Positions 23,203-32,358 of a stretch of DNA of 64,000 nucleotides are shown here, piece by piece. Both the position numbers and the translations under genes were made by a program. The notes beneath the pieces were generated by a model. That model was not told the origin of the DNA. It made no database searches and saw only the letters and a list, made by a program, of their open reading frames with translations. Source of the DNA: Bifidobacterium breve. GTDB taxonomy: Bacteria; Actinomycetota; Actinomycetes; Nanopelagicales; Nanopelagicaceae. The stretch spans positions 51,075 through 115,074 of the forward strand of contig CAMDBB010000005.1 in assembly GCA_945889195.1 (NCBI GenBank), in the 5' to 3' direction. The stretch's first letter is position 1. Each line of letters starts with the position of its first letter.

Positions 23203-24354
23203 ATGAACAAGAAGATCGTAAGCGGTCTTGCTATTGCTGCTGCTACAACTCTCGCCCTTGGCGTAGTTGTTGCATCACCGGCAAGCGCTGCTAAGAAGAC
23301 ATCTGTAACACTTGCATTTCAGGGCCCACTAACTGGTCCAGATGCACAACTTGGTCAGGATCAGTTCCCTGGCGCAGAGTGGGCGATTGCGCTTTACAAC
23401 GCAAAGAAGCCAGCTGTAAAGATCAACCTTATTAAGGCTGACTCACAGTGCGACGGAACAGTTGCTGCAAACATCGCTCCTGGTGTTGCTGCGAACAAGG
23501 CAGTTATCGGCGTTATCGGAACATCATGTTCAGGTGAAGCACGTAACTCTTTCCCTGCATACAAGGCTGCTGGTCTAACAATGGTTGCACCATCAGCATC
23601 AGCTGTATCACTTTCAGATCCAAAGGCTCCAGACCGTGGATTCCCAATCTTCCACCGCGTCGTAGCTCATGATGGATTCCAGGCACCTGCACTAGTTCGT
23701 TATGCAACTAAGGGTGTTTCATCACCAAAGATTTACCTTGTTGATGACCAGACCACATACGGCGCAGGTCTCATCAAGTACGCATTGGCACCAGCTAAGA
23801 AGATCGGTGTTGTAGGTACAGATTCAGTTCCACGCGGAACTGCAGACTGGTCTTCAGTTGCATCAAAGGTGAAGGCTTCAAGCGCTAACGTCGTTATCTA
23901 CGGTGGTTACACTGTTGAAGCAGCGAAGTTCTTCAAGGCTCTTCGCGATGGTGGATACACAGGTATTCTTGCAGCTGGAGATGGTGTGAACACATCAGAC
24001 TTCCCAGATCTAGCAGGAAAGGCAGCTGAAGGCGTTCGCCTCACAGCAGCTGATGTTCCTTTCGACTCACTTCTTACTGCAGCAGAACTTGCTTCATTCC
24101 AGAAGATCACAGGCGTAAAGGTTCCTGGCCTCTACTCAGCAACTGCATACAATGCAGCTCAGGTGTTTATCACATGTATCGAAATGGGCAAGCTAACTCG
24201 TCCAGCAATTCAGTCATGCGTTAACAACACAACCTTCACAGGTGCAGGTGGATCAAAGATTAAATTCAACCGTTATGGTGACATCATCGGTGGAGCTGAC
24301 GTCGGCGGTTACCTTGTAAAGAACGGAAAGATTATCTACGACGCAATTGCTTAA
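23203..24354 (+). CDS. livK: branched-chain amino acid ABC transporter substrate-binding protein
   Basis: Signal peptide MNKKIVSGLAIAAATTLALGVVVASPASA then periplasmic-binding-protein type I fold; SD GGAAGG upstream of ATG 23203; followed by livHMGF. Confidence 0.9.
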   Translation: MNKKIVSGLAIAAATTLALGVVVASPASAAKKTSVTLAFQGPLTGPDAQLGQDQFPGAEWAIALYNAKKPAVKINLIKADSQCDGTVAANIAPGVAANKAVIGVIGTSCSGEARNSFPAYKAAGLTMVAPSASAVSLSDPKAPDRGFPIFHRVVAHDGFQAPALVRYATKGVSSPKIYLVDDQTTYGAGLIKYALAPAKKIGVVGTDSVPRGTADWSSVASKVKASSANVVIYGGYTVEAAKFFKALRDGGYTGILAAGDGVNTSDFPDLAGKAAEGVRLTAADVPFDSLLTAAELASFQKITGVKVPGLYSATAYNAAQVFITCIEMGKLTRPAIQSCVNNTTFTGAGGSKIKFNRYGDIIGGADVGGYLVKNGKIIYDAIA

Positions 24355-24394
24355 TGAGCGTTGCCTGTAGAAATACTTTCACTATGTAGTAAGG

Positions 24395-24430
24395 CGTGGC
24401 CATTTCCGCAGCGATGCGGGAGTGGCCACG
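24395..24430 (+). terminator. hairpin between livK and livH (attenuator/partial terminator or 3' stabiliser)
   Basis: CGTGGCCA-ttt-CCGCA-gcga-TGCGG-gag-TGGCCACG, followed by only a short T run. Confidence 0.65.
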
Positions 24431-24468
24431 TTTCATAACACTCACTCGGCTCGCATAGATCGGTTGAT

Positions 24469-25422
24469 ATGAATTTTTCAGTTGTTACGACCCAGTTCTG
24501 GTCACTTGTTCTACAAGGGCTAGCGCTCGGCCTCATCTATTCTCTGGTAGCTCTCGGCTACACGATGGTCTACGGAGTCCTTCGACTCATTAACTTTGCA
24601 AACTCTGAAATATTTATGCTCGGAACATTTGCAGTTCTTTGGGTTGAAATCGAGCTACTCGGCCATCCAGTTGCCGCAAAACCACTCGGTGGATTTGAAT
24701 TGGTGTACACACTTGTTATTGCCCTCGTCGGTTCAATGATTGCCTGCGCAGTTCTCGCGGTTATTGTCGAACTCGTTGCATACCGTCGCCTTCGTGCACG
24801 AGGTGCTAGCCGACTAGCCTCACTTATCTCGGCAATTGGTGTCTCTATCTTCCTAATGGAGACCATGCGTATGTTTACAGAGTCACGTCCACGTACAGCC
24901 CCGCGACTTCTTGAAAAGTGGAGTTTTGGCGAGATTGCTGGAGCTAACTTCCGTATCGACACGATGTTGGCGATTGTTGCCCCGATTATCATCTTCGTAA
25001 TCCTCGACCAATTCGTCAACCGATCACGTCTTGGTAAGGCAATCCGCGCAGTCTCGTTATCAGAAGAGAATGCGAAGTTGATGGGTATCAATATCAACCG
25101 CGTTATCTCGCTGACATTCCTTATCGGTGGCCTCACCACGGGCGCTGCGGCATTCCTTTACACAACTGTCTACGAAAACACCGTCTTTAACGTCGGATTC
25201 AATATGGGAATCGCCGCCTTTACCGCTGCAGTTCTCGGTGGAATCGGAAATATTCGAGGCGCTTTCTATGGCGGACTGGCCCTAGGAATGATGGAGCAAT
25301 TTGCTTCAGCAGTTCTTGGTTCACAGTGGAAAGCTGTTACCGTCTTCGTAGTTCTAGTTCTTATCCTTCTATTCAAACCGAACGGCCTCTTTGGTGAGGC
25401 TGTACAGCAGACGAGGACATGA
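24469..25422 (+). CDS. livH: branched-chain amino acid ABC transporter permease LivH
   Basis: LALGLIYSLVALGYTMVYGVLRLINFANSEIFMLG, GNIRGAFYGGLALGMME. Confidence 0.95.
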   Translation: MNFSVVTTQFWSLVLQGLALGLIYSLVALGYTMVYGVLRLINFANSEIFMLGTFAVLWVEIELLGHPVAAKPLGGFELVYTLVIALVGSMIACAVLAVIVELVAYRRLRARGASRLASLISAIGVSIFLMETMRMFTESRPRTAPRLLEKWSFGEIAGANFRIDTMLAIVAPIIIFVILDQFVNRSRLGKAIRAVSLSEENAKLMGININRVISLTFLIGGLTTGAAAFLYTTVYENTVFNVGFNMGIAAFTAAVLGGIGNIRGAFYGGLALGMMEQFASAVLGSQWKAVTVFVVLVLILLFKPNGLFGEAVQQTRT

Positions 25423-26465
25423 TGAGCGCACTTAAAGATTTCAATCTTCGCGATAAAGGCGCAGAGATCTGGGCAGGCTGGAACCGCCCAGTACGTACCG
25501 CTTTTGTCATTATCGTTGTAGTTCTCGTCGGACTACTTCCATTCGCTCCATCATGGGGGCCAACAAGCTTCCTCAACACTCCAATTACCTCATTTGAGAA
25601 CGTACTCGTTTATCCAGTGGGTATGTTCGTATTGATGGCCTTGGGTCTCAATATCGTTGTTGGTAAATCAGGACTTCTCGATTTGGGTTACATCGCCTTC
25701 TTCGCAATCGGCGCCTATAGCCAAGCGATTCTTTCAACGCTTTACGGATGGAACACTTGGCAAGCTCTTCCAGTTGGAATGGGCATGGCGATGATCTCGG
25801 GAGTAATCCTCGGCCTACCAGCGCTACGTGTTCGTGGAGATTATCTGGCCATTATCACCCTTGGCTTTGGTGAAATCATTCGTATCGTCGCACTCAACCT
25901 TTCGGTCACAGGTGGACCTAACGGAATTGCAGGTATTCCAAATCCTCCAACAATCTTTGGATTTGAATTTAACTTGATGTTCCCAGAACACTTCTTCTGG
26001 CTAGTTCTGGCTCTGATCCTCCTTACTATCTGGATGATTCGCCGCTTTACCGTGCGTCGCCCAGGCCGTGCGTGGGAAGCGATCCGCCAAGATGAAGATG
26101 TCGCATCCCTTATGGGCGTCAACACTCTGGTCTACAAGCTCTGGTCATTTGTGATTGGTGCAGCAGTGGGTGGAGCAGCGGGCGTTATCTATGCATCGAA
26201 GGTCATGGTTATCTCTCCGGATATGTTTAAGTTTGAAGTCTCAATCTTGATCTTGGCCTGTGTTGTCTTCGGCGGTATGGGAAATATCTGGGGCGTCGCA
26301 CTCGGAGCTTCAATTCTCGCCTACCTACCCGAGCGAATTCGCTTTATCGCTGATGAGCGTCAGATCATCTTCGGATTGGTCCTTATCATCATGATGAACC
26401 TCAGACCTGATGGTTTATTGCCTCGTAAGAAACGCGAGAAAATTCAAGAGAAGAGGACGATGTAA
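25419..26465 (+). CDS. livM: branched-chain amino acid ABC transporter permease LivM
   Basis: LGLNIVVGKSGLLDLGYIAFFAIGAYS, TLGFGEIIRIVALNLSVTGGPNGI. Confidence 0.95.
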   Translation: MMSALKDFNLRDKGAEIWAGWNRPVRTAFVIIVVVLVGLLPFAPSWGPTSFLNTPITSFENVLVYPVGMFVLMALGLNIVVGKSGLLDLGYIAFFAIGAYSQAILSTLYGWNTWQALPVGMGMAMISGVILGLPALRVRGDYLAIITLGFGEIIRIVALNLSVTGGPNGIAGIPNPPTIFGFEFNLMFPEHFFWLVLALILLTIWMIRRFTVRRPGRAWEAIRQDEDVASLMGVNTLVYKLWSFVIGAAVGGAAGVIYASKVMVISPDMFKFEVSILILACVVFGGMGNIWGVALGASILAYLPERIRFIADERQIIFGLVLIIMMNLRPDGLLPRKKREKIQEKRTM

Positions 26466-27241
26466 TGTCAGAGAAGCTTCTTGAACTCAAAAACGCCACA
26501 ATTAAGTTCGGTGGAATCACCGCCCTTAATGAGGTCAACTTTCATGTCAGTAAGGGCGAAATCTGCGCACTGATCGGCCCAAACGGCGCCGGTAAGACAA
26601 CAGTCTTCAATGTAGTCACAGGTGTCTATCCAATTACTTCTGGCGAGATTCTCTTCAACGGCGAAAGCCTTTCAGGTAAGAAGCGCCATCAAGTAACGAA
26701 GATGGGTCTTGCGCGTACCTTCCAAAATGTTCGTCTCTTTGGGGATATGACAGCTCTTGAAAATGTCATCACTGCAACAGATGTGCATAAGAAGACCGGG
26801 CTAGTTCGTGCTCTCTTTGGAACCCCGCTCAACCGTCGTGAAGAGAAGGAGAGCCGTCAACGCGCTCAGGAACTCCTCGACTTTATGGGAATTGGGCATC
26901 GCTCAGATCAATTGGCGAAGAATCTTCCTTACGGAGATCAGCGCCGACTTGAAATTGCGCGTGCACTAGGAACTGAACCACAATTGGTTCTCCTTGATGA
27001 ACCAGCAGCGGGCTTCAACCCAGCTGAAAAGGTTGCACTCGCTGAAACCATTAAGAAGATTCGCGACAAGGGTTACACCGTGCTTCTCATTGAGCACGAT
27101 ATGTCGCTCATCATGGGAATCTCTGACCGAGTAGCAGTTCTCGACTTCGGACAGAAGATTGCAGATGATCTTCCTTCAGTAGTTCAAAACGACCCTCGTG
27201 TTATCGAGGCTTACCTAGGAGTGCCAGCAGATGCGTCTTGA
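26465..27241 (+). CDS. livG: branched-chain amino acid ABC transporter ATP-binding protein LivG
   Basis: Walker A GPNGAGKTT, LARTFQNVRLFGDMTALENV, LLDEPAAGFNPAE. Confidence 0.96.
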   Translation: MSEKLLELKNATIKFGGITALNEVNFHVSKGEICALIGPNGAGKTTVFNVVTGVYPITSGEILFNGESLSGKKRHQVTKMGLARTFQNVRLFGDMTALENVITATDVHKKTGLVRALFGTPLNRREEKESRQRAQELLDFMGIGHRSDQLAKNLPYGDQRRLEIARALGTEPQLVLLDEPAAGFNPAEKVALAETIKKIRDKGYTVLLIEHDMSLIMGISDRVAVLDFGQKIADDLPSVVQNDPRVIEAYLGVPADAS

Positions 27242-27950
27242 AATTAAGGATCTTCGCGTTCACTACGGCAAGATTGAAGCAATCAAGGGCGTTTCAGTTG
27301 TTGTAAATGAAGGTGAAATCGTCACACTCATTGGCGCTAACGGTGCCGGCAAGACAACGATCTTGAAGACAATTTCTGGCCTTCGACCAGTATCTAGTGG
27401 ATCCATCAGCTTCGATGGTCAGGATCTCAACAAGATCCAAGCTCACGAACGCGTTGATCTTGGAATTTCACAGGTTCCTGAAGGCCGCGGTATCTTCGCT
27501 GGAATGACGGTTCTTGAGAACCTTGAGATGGGTAAGTTCAATCGCAAGGATCGCAAGAATGAGATGGATGAAGATCTTGATCGTATCTACACGCTCTTCC
27601 CACGCTTAAAGGAACGTACATCGCAAGCAGGTGGAACGCTCTCTGGTGGAGAGCAGCAGATGTTGGCGATGGGACGAGCGTTGATGGCTCGCCCAAAGGT
27701 TCTTCTACTCGATGAGCCATCTATGGGACTTGCTCCTCAGATGATTGCAAATATCTTCCGCATCATCACTGAAATCAATAAGCAGGGCGTCACAATCTTG
27801 CTGGTAGAACAGAATGCACAGCAGGCGCTACAACGCGCACATCGCGCCTACATTCTTGAGACCGGAAATGTGACGAAAGAAGCTAAGGCTTCTGACTTGC
27901 TCAACGATCCTGCAGTACGTGAGGCATACCTTGGAACAGGTGCTCACTAA
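27231..27950 (+). CDS. livF: branched-chain amino acid ABC transporter ATP-binding protein LivF
   Basis: GANGAGKTT, VPEGRGIFAGMTVLENLEMG, LSGGEQQMLAMGRALM. Confidence 0.96.
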   Translation: MRLEIKDLRVHYGKIEAIKGVSVVVNEGEIVTLIGANGAGKTTILKTISGLRPVSSGSISFDGQDLNKIQAHERVDLGISQVPEGRGIFAGMTVLENLEMGKFNRKDRKNEMDEDLDRIYTLFPRLKERTSQAGGTLSGGEQQMLAMGRALMARPKVLLLDEPSMGLAPQMIANIFRIITEINKQGVTILLVEQNAQQALQRAHRAYILETGNVTKEAKASDLLNDPAVREAYLGTGAH

Positions 27951-27955
27951 GTTAA

Positions 27956-28363
27956 TTAAGGGTTGAGAATGAGGCAGGTTATGCGAGCGGTACAAGTTCG
28001 CTGACCTGCCTCGTTTGTTATTACGATCTCGTAGACGCAGAGCGTGCGCCCAAGTGAGAGCGGTGTTGCAACTGCTGTGACATATCCACTAGTTGCAGAT
28101 TTATGATGAGTTGCATTGATATCAACCCCAACAATCTTGCGGTCTGGTCCAGCGTGAAGTTGGGTACCGATAGACCCGAGCGATTCAGCGAGAACGACAT
28201 TTGCTCCGCCGTGAAGTAAACCAATGGGTTGTGTATTGCCTTCAACTGGCATACGAGCGACTAAACGTTGCGGCGATACCTCTAGCATCTCGATGCCCAT
28301 CTTGAGATCGAGAGCTCCTTGGCCGCGTTCTTTAATGATTGCTAGGTAATCAGGTTCAGTCAT
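27956..28363 (-). CDS. PaaI/hotdog-fold thioesterase
   Basis: MPVEGNTQPIGLLHGGANVVLAESLGSIG; start set at MTEPDYLAI (28363), inside the longer listed ORF. Confidence 0.85.
   Translation of the reverse strand: MTEPDYLAIIKERGQGALDLKMGIEMLEVSPQRLVARMPVEGNTQPIGLLHGGANVVLAESLGSIGTQLHAGPDRKIVGVDINATHHKSATSGYVTAVATPLSLGRTLCVYEIVITNEAGQRTCTARITCLILNP
27971..28012 (+). terminator. liv-operon terminator-like hairpin lying inside the convergent thioesterase CDS
   Basis: GAGGCAGGT (27971-27979) / ACCTGCCTC (28004-28012) perfect 9-bp arms followed by gtttgttatt. Confidence 0.6.
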
Positions 28364-28394
28364 AGCAACGGAGTTTATACCTATGATGTCCCAC

Positions 28395-31007
28395 ATGAGC
28401 GTTAAAGCGAATGAGAAGAAGAGGCTTCTGCTCATTGATGGCCATTCGATGGCCTACCGCGCCTTCTTCGCGCTACCTGCTGAAAACTTTACGACTGCGC
28501 AAGGTCAGCACACCAATGCTATTTATGGTTTTGCCACCATGCTCATCTCTTTGCTCAAGGAAGAGAAGCCAACGCATGTCGCAGTGGCTTTTGATGTTTC
28601 GCGCAAGACTTTCCGTACTGAGATATTTCCTGAATATAAAGCTAATCGCGCTAAAACCCCCGATGAATTCCGTTCTCAGATGTCCTATCTGCACGACTTG
28701 GTGACTGGATTTGGAATTACCCAATTTGAAGTTGAGGGTTTTGAAGCCGATGACATCATCGCAACCATCACCAAGCAAGCCGAGAAAGAGGGGGCAGAGG
28801 TTTTAATCTGCACAGGTGACCGAGATAGCTTCCAACTCGTTACCGATCAGACAACGGTGTTGTATCCAAAGCGCGGCGTTTCAGAGCTAGCGCGTATGAC
28901 GCCTGCCGCAGTCATTGAAAAGTATGGAATGACACCCGAGCAATATCCAGACTTTGCAGCCCTTCGTGGAGATCCCAGCGATAACCTGCCATCGATTCCA
29001 GGCGTTGGTGAAAAGACCGCTGCCAAATGGATCGTTGAATATGGATCGTTAGTCAATCTCTTGGAGCAGGCCGATAAAGTCTCTGGAAAGGTAGGAGATG
29101 CGCTGCGCGCTCATCTCGACAGCGCGCGCCGCAATCGCGAACTCACTCAGCTCATTCACGATGCTCCGATTGAACTCTCCATAGATGCACTCGCGTGGAG
29201 CGGCGTTGCCGCAAGTGATCTCACCGCGCTCTTTGAAAAGTTAGAGTTTAGAACTCTGAAAGATCGCCTCAAGGCGATTGCGGTAACTCCTGAAGAGAGC
29301 GCAACAAAGAACTCTAAACCAGAACTTTCGCTCTTTGCTGCAGATATCGATTCATCTGTACTTACCCCTGTACAGCTTTCAGAGAAGATTGCTGCCCATC
29401 AAGATCCGATTGCGCTAGCTTTTGAGATTCACGATAACGCGCTACATCGTTATGCAGTTGCACTCTCGGCACAACAAGCGCATCTGGTCCATTCAGCTGA
29501 GATGGGAAGCTGGGCTATTGATGGTGCTGTCCAGAAGATTGCACACGGTGCAAAATCTCTAGCACGAATCAATGGGCTGAAAGGTGTGGTCTTCGATACT
29601 GAGTTAGCTGCTTACTTAGTTAATCCAGGAACACGTGCACAAGAGCTACAAGATCTCCTTGACCGCTGGGGGAGCGGTGCAACAATTGATACTTCATCTG
29701 CCGAACAAACACTTCTAACATCTGCATGTGCGCTCTTTGCTTTACAGGGTTCACTGACGAAAGAGCTTGAATCCCGTGGTGTTGGAAAACTCTTCTACGA
29801 ACTAGAACTTCCAATTGCAGACTTACTTGCCACGATGGAGAACCGTGGAATTGCAGTGGATAAGAAGGCGCTAGAGAAGCTACTTACCTTCTTTGAAGCA
29901 GAAGTCACGCGCGAAACCAAGGTTGCTCATACAGCGGCAGGGCACGAATTTAATGTGGCATCTCCTAAGCAGCTACAAGTAGTCCTCTTTGATGAACTTG
30001 GTCTTCCCAAGACAAAGAAGATTAAAACTGGATTTACAACAGATGCCGATGCGCTTACCTGGCTCTTTGAGAAGACTGAACACCCTGTTTTAGCTGCGCT
30101 CTTACGTATACGTGAGACAAAGAAACTGGCAACAACTATTGAGGGGCTTCTAGTTGAGATCGCTGCAGATAAGAGGATTCACACCCACTTTGCACAGACA
30201 GTTGCTGCAACAGGTCGACTCTCATCGGTAGGGCCTAATCTGCAGAACATTCCAGTGCGAACTGAAGAGGGAAGAAAGATTCGCGACTGCTTTATTGCAG
30301 GCGATGGTTATGACGCTTTGCTTACTGCCGATTACAGCCAGATCGAAATGCGCATCATGGCGCACCTATCTAACGATGAAGGTCTTCTAAAAGCCTTTGA
30401 ATCTGGTGAAGATCTTCATGCAACAGTTGCCGCTCTTGTTTTTGGAGTGAAGCAGGCAGATGTTGATCCCGAGATGCGCCGCCAGATAAAGGCAATGTCA
30501 TATGGGCTGGCATATGGGCTTAGCTCATATGGGTTAGCTGCGCAGTTAGATCTAACTCCACCTGCAGCACAAGATTTGATGGATCGATATTTCCAACGCT
30601 TCGGCGGTATCCGGGACTATCTCAAGACCGTTGTTGAAGATGCGCGGAAGGTGGGCTATACCGAAACAGTGATGGGACGCAGACGCTATCTTCCAGATCT
30701 CATGCACGATAATCGCCAACGTCGAGAAATAGCAGAACGCATGGCCCTTAACGCTCCAATTCAAGGTTCGGCCGCAGACATCATCAAGCAAGCGATGCTC
30801 AATGTGCAAAGCGCGCTGGTTGCCGGAAAGTACAAGTCACGCTTATTGCTACAAGTTCACGATGAGCTCATCCTCGAAGTTGTCACCAATGAAGTTGATG
30901 CAGTCTCAGAATTGGTCCGCACTCAGATGGGTAGCGCTTATCCGCTACATGCGCCTCTGGATGTATCGGTGGGAATCGGAAAGAGTTGGAACGAAGCAGC
31001 TCACTAA
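28395..31007 (+). CDS. polA: DNA polymerase I (ORF open from 28383; start proposed at the 28395 ATG)
   Basis: LLIDGHSMAYRAFFALP (5'-3' exonuclease), GRLSSVGPNLQNIPVRTEEGR, DYSQIEMRIMAHLS, VHDELILEV; TATGAT box 7 nt before ATG 28395. Confidence 0.95.
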   Translation: MSVKANEKKRLLLIDGHSMAYRAFFALPAENFTTAQGQHTNAIYGFATMLISLLKEEKPTHVAVAFDVSRKTFRTEIFPEYKANRAKTPDEFRSQMSYLHDLVTGFGITQFEVEGFEADDIIATITKQAEKEGAEVLICTGDRDSFQLVTDQTTVLYPKRGVSELARMTPAAVIEKYGMTPEQYPDFAALRGDPSDNLPSIPGVGEKTAAKWIVEYGSLVNLLEQADKVSGKVGDALRAHLDSARRNRELTQLIHDAPIELSIDALAWSGVAASDLTALFEKLEFRTLKDRLKAIAVTPEESATKNSKPELSLFAADIDSSVLTPVQLSEKIAAHQDPIALAFEIHDNALHRYAVALSAQQAHLVHSAEMGSWAIDGAVQKIAHGAKSLARINGLKGVVFDTELAAYLVNPGTRAQELQDLLDRWGSGATIDTSSAEQTLLTSACALFALQGSLTKELESRGVGKLFYELELPIADLLATMENRGIAVDKKALEKLLTFFEAEVTRETKVAHTAAGHEFNVASPKQLQVVLFDELGLPKTKKIKTGFTTDADALTWLFEKTEHPVLAALLRIRETKKLATTIEGLLVEIAADKRIHTHFAQTVAATGRLSSVGPNLQNIPVRTEEGRKIRDCFIAGDGYDALLTADYSQIEMRIMAHLSNDEGLLKAFESGEDLHATVAALVFGVKQADVDPEMRRQIKAMSYGLAYGLSSYGLAAQLDLTPPAAQDLMDRYFQRFGGIRDYLKTVVEDARKVGYTETVMGRRRYLPDLMHDNRQRREIAERMALNAPIQGSAADIIKQAMLNVQSALVAGKYKSRLLLQVHDELILEVVTNEVDAVSELVRTQMGSAYPLHAPLDVSVGIGKSWNEAAH

Positions 31008-31013
31008 AAGGCG

Positions 31014-32240
31014 CTATTGATTGGTGTTCGCGTTATTTTTCATCGCTGCTAAATCTTCATCATCTGTCGGGATGCGATCGGCGGCAATTAAGCGCGACTT
31101 ACCAAGCGCCAGAATTAAATATCCAGCGCCTATGCAGAGCGCTGTAATGCTCAAGGCGATAGTGGGGGATGAATGTTCTGAGATAAATCCACCTGCCATG
31201 GAACCAACCGCCATCAGCGTGCCTTCTACAGACCAGAGCCAACCCATCATCGCAGTCGGTGAACCTTGTGGGCGGATTGCTTCCATAACTTCCCAATAGA
31301 AGACTTGAATTGCTCCACCTACTAAACCTAAAAACGCACCAGCAATGATCATCGTCCAATTTGGATAGGAAAGCGCCATCGGGATAGATACAAAGAACCA
31401 GACACCGTAGGTACGACGCATCGCCTTCAAAGAAGAAGTCTTCTTTGAGACGAGCCCTGCTAAGAGACCTCCAACTACATTAGACACTCCCATGGCAGCG
31501 AAGATCCAGGCAGTCATATGAGGGACCTTCTCTATCGTTGTGAATGCGGGAACTGCGACATCAAAGAGACCCCAACCAAATCCGATAAAGCACCCTTCAA
31601 TCATGAGCAGTTGCAGAGGTTTATGCTTCCAAAGCGGCTGATAATCAGCGCCCTTTGTTTCGGGGATCCAATTACGCGAGACCTTTGTCATGCCAAGTGA
31701 AATTCCACCGAGGAGCATCAGCGCTGCGCAGATAAATAGAGGAGAAGAAGAAAATCTTGAGAGTGCAAGGGATGTAGCAATGACGGGCCCTACAACAAAA
31801 GCAAAATTCATAATCGAAGAGTCGACCGCGTATGCAGTGCGCAGGTCCTTTTCTGGAACAACAATTTTCCATAAGGGGCGAACCGAGAGATTAATCGGGG
31901 GAGCGCTCAACCCCATCACAAATGCAAGAGTCAGCATCGTTGCCTTTGCATCTGCAAGATTGAGGGCAATCGTCAACGTTGCATAAGTGGGAACCATGAT
32001 GCGCAGCGGCCACTTCTGTCCGTACTTATCCATGACCGATCCACGAATTCCAGCAGTCAACGCGCCAGATGCTGCATTAAGTCCGAGCGCGAGGCCCGCA
32101 CTTGAAATAGAACCTGTCGATTGCTCGACTTTGAAGAAGATTGAGAGACTGACCATTCCGTAGGCAACGCGCGCCGGAAAGCAGGTGAGTACGAGAACCC
32201 AAACATTTGGAATCCGGAATAACGCAACATAGCGATTCAT
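31014..32240 (-). CDS. major facilitator superfamily transporter
   Basis: About 12 hydrophobic segments; LGLNAASGALTAGIRGSVMDKYGQKWPL MFS-like loop. Confidence 0.8.
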   Translation of the reverse strand: MNRYVALFRIPNVWVLVLTCFPARVAYGMVSLSIFFKVEQSTGSISSAGLALGLNAASGALTAGIRGSVMDKYGQKWPLRIMVPTYATLTIALNLADAKATMLTLAFVMGLSAPPINLSVRPLWKIVVPEKDLRTAYAVDSSIMNFAFVVGPVIATSLALSRFSSSPLFICAALMLLGGISLGMTKVSRNWIPETKGADYQPLWKHKPLQLLMIEGCFIGFGWGLFDVAVPAFTTIEKVPHMTAWIFAAMGVSNVVGGLLAGLVSKKTSSLKAMRRTYGVWFFVSIPMALSYPNWTMIIAGAFLGLVGGAIQVFYWEVMEAIRPQGSPTAMMGWLWSVEGTLMAVGSMAGGFISEHSSPTIALSITALCIGAGYLILALGKSRLIAADRIPTDDEDLAAMKNNANTNQ

Positions 32241-32358
32241 TGTCCGTGCATCCTACTGTGATGGAGGCGATATCTAAGCGGGGATTTGCTGGTATTTAGC
32301 CCTCACCCGTACTCTTAGCCCGTCCTATCCCTACTACTTTCTATCCCTACGGAGCATC

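Noticed and set aside
24570-25139. 189-aa minus-strand ORF opposite livH
   Set aside because: Arg/Ser/Ile-rich mirror translation of a membrane protein gene; no domain signature
28383-28394. Upstream polA starts (MMSHMSV...)
   Set aside because: TATGAT at 28382-28387 would be the -10 of a transcript starting near ATG 28395, so the upstream ATGs probably lie outside the mRNA
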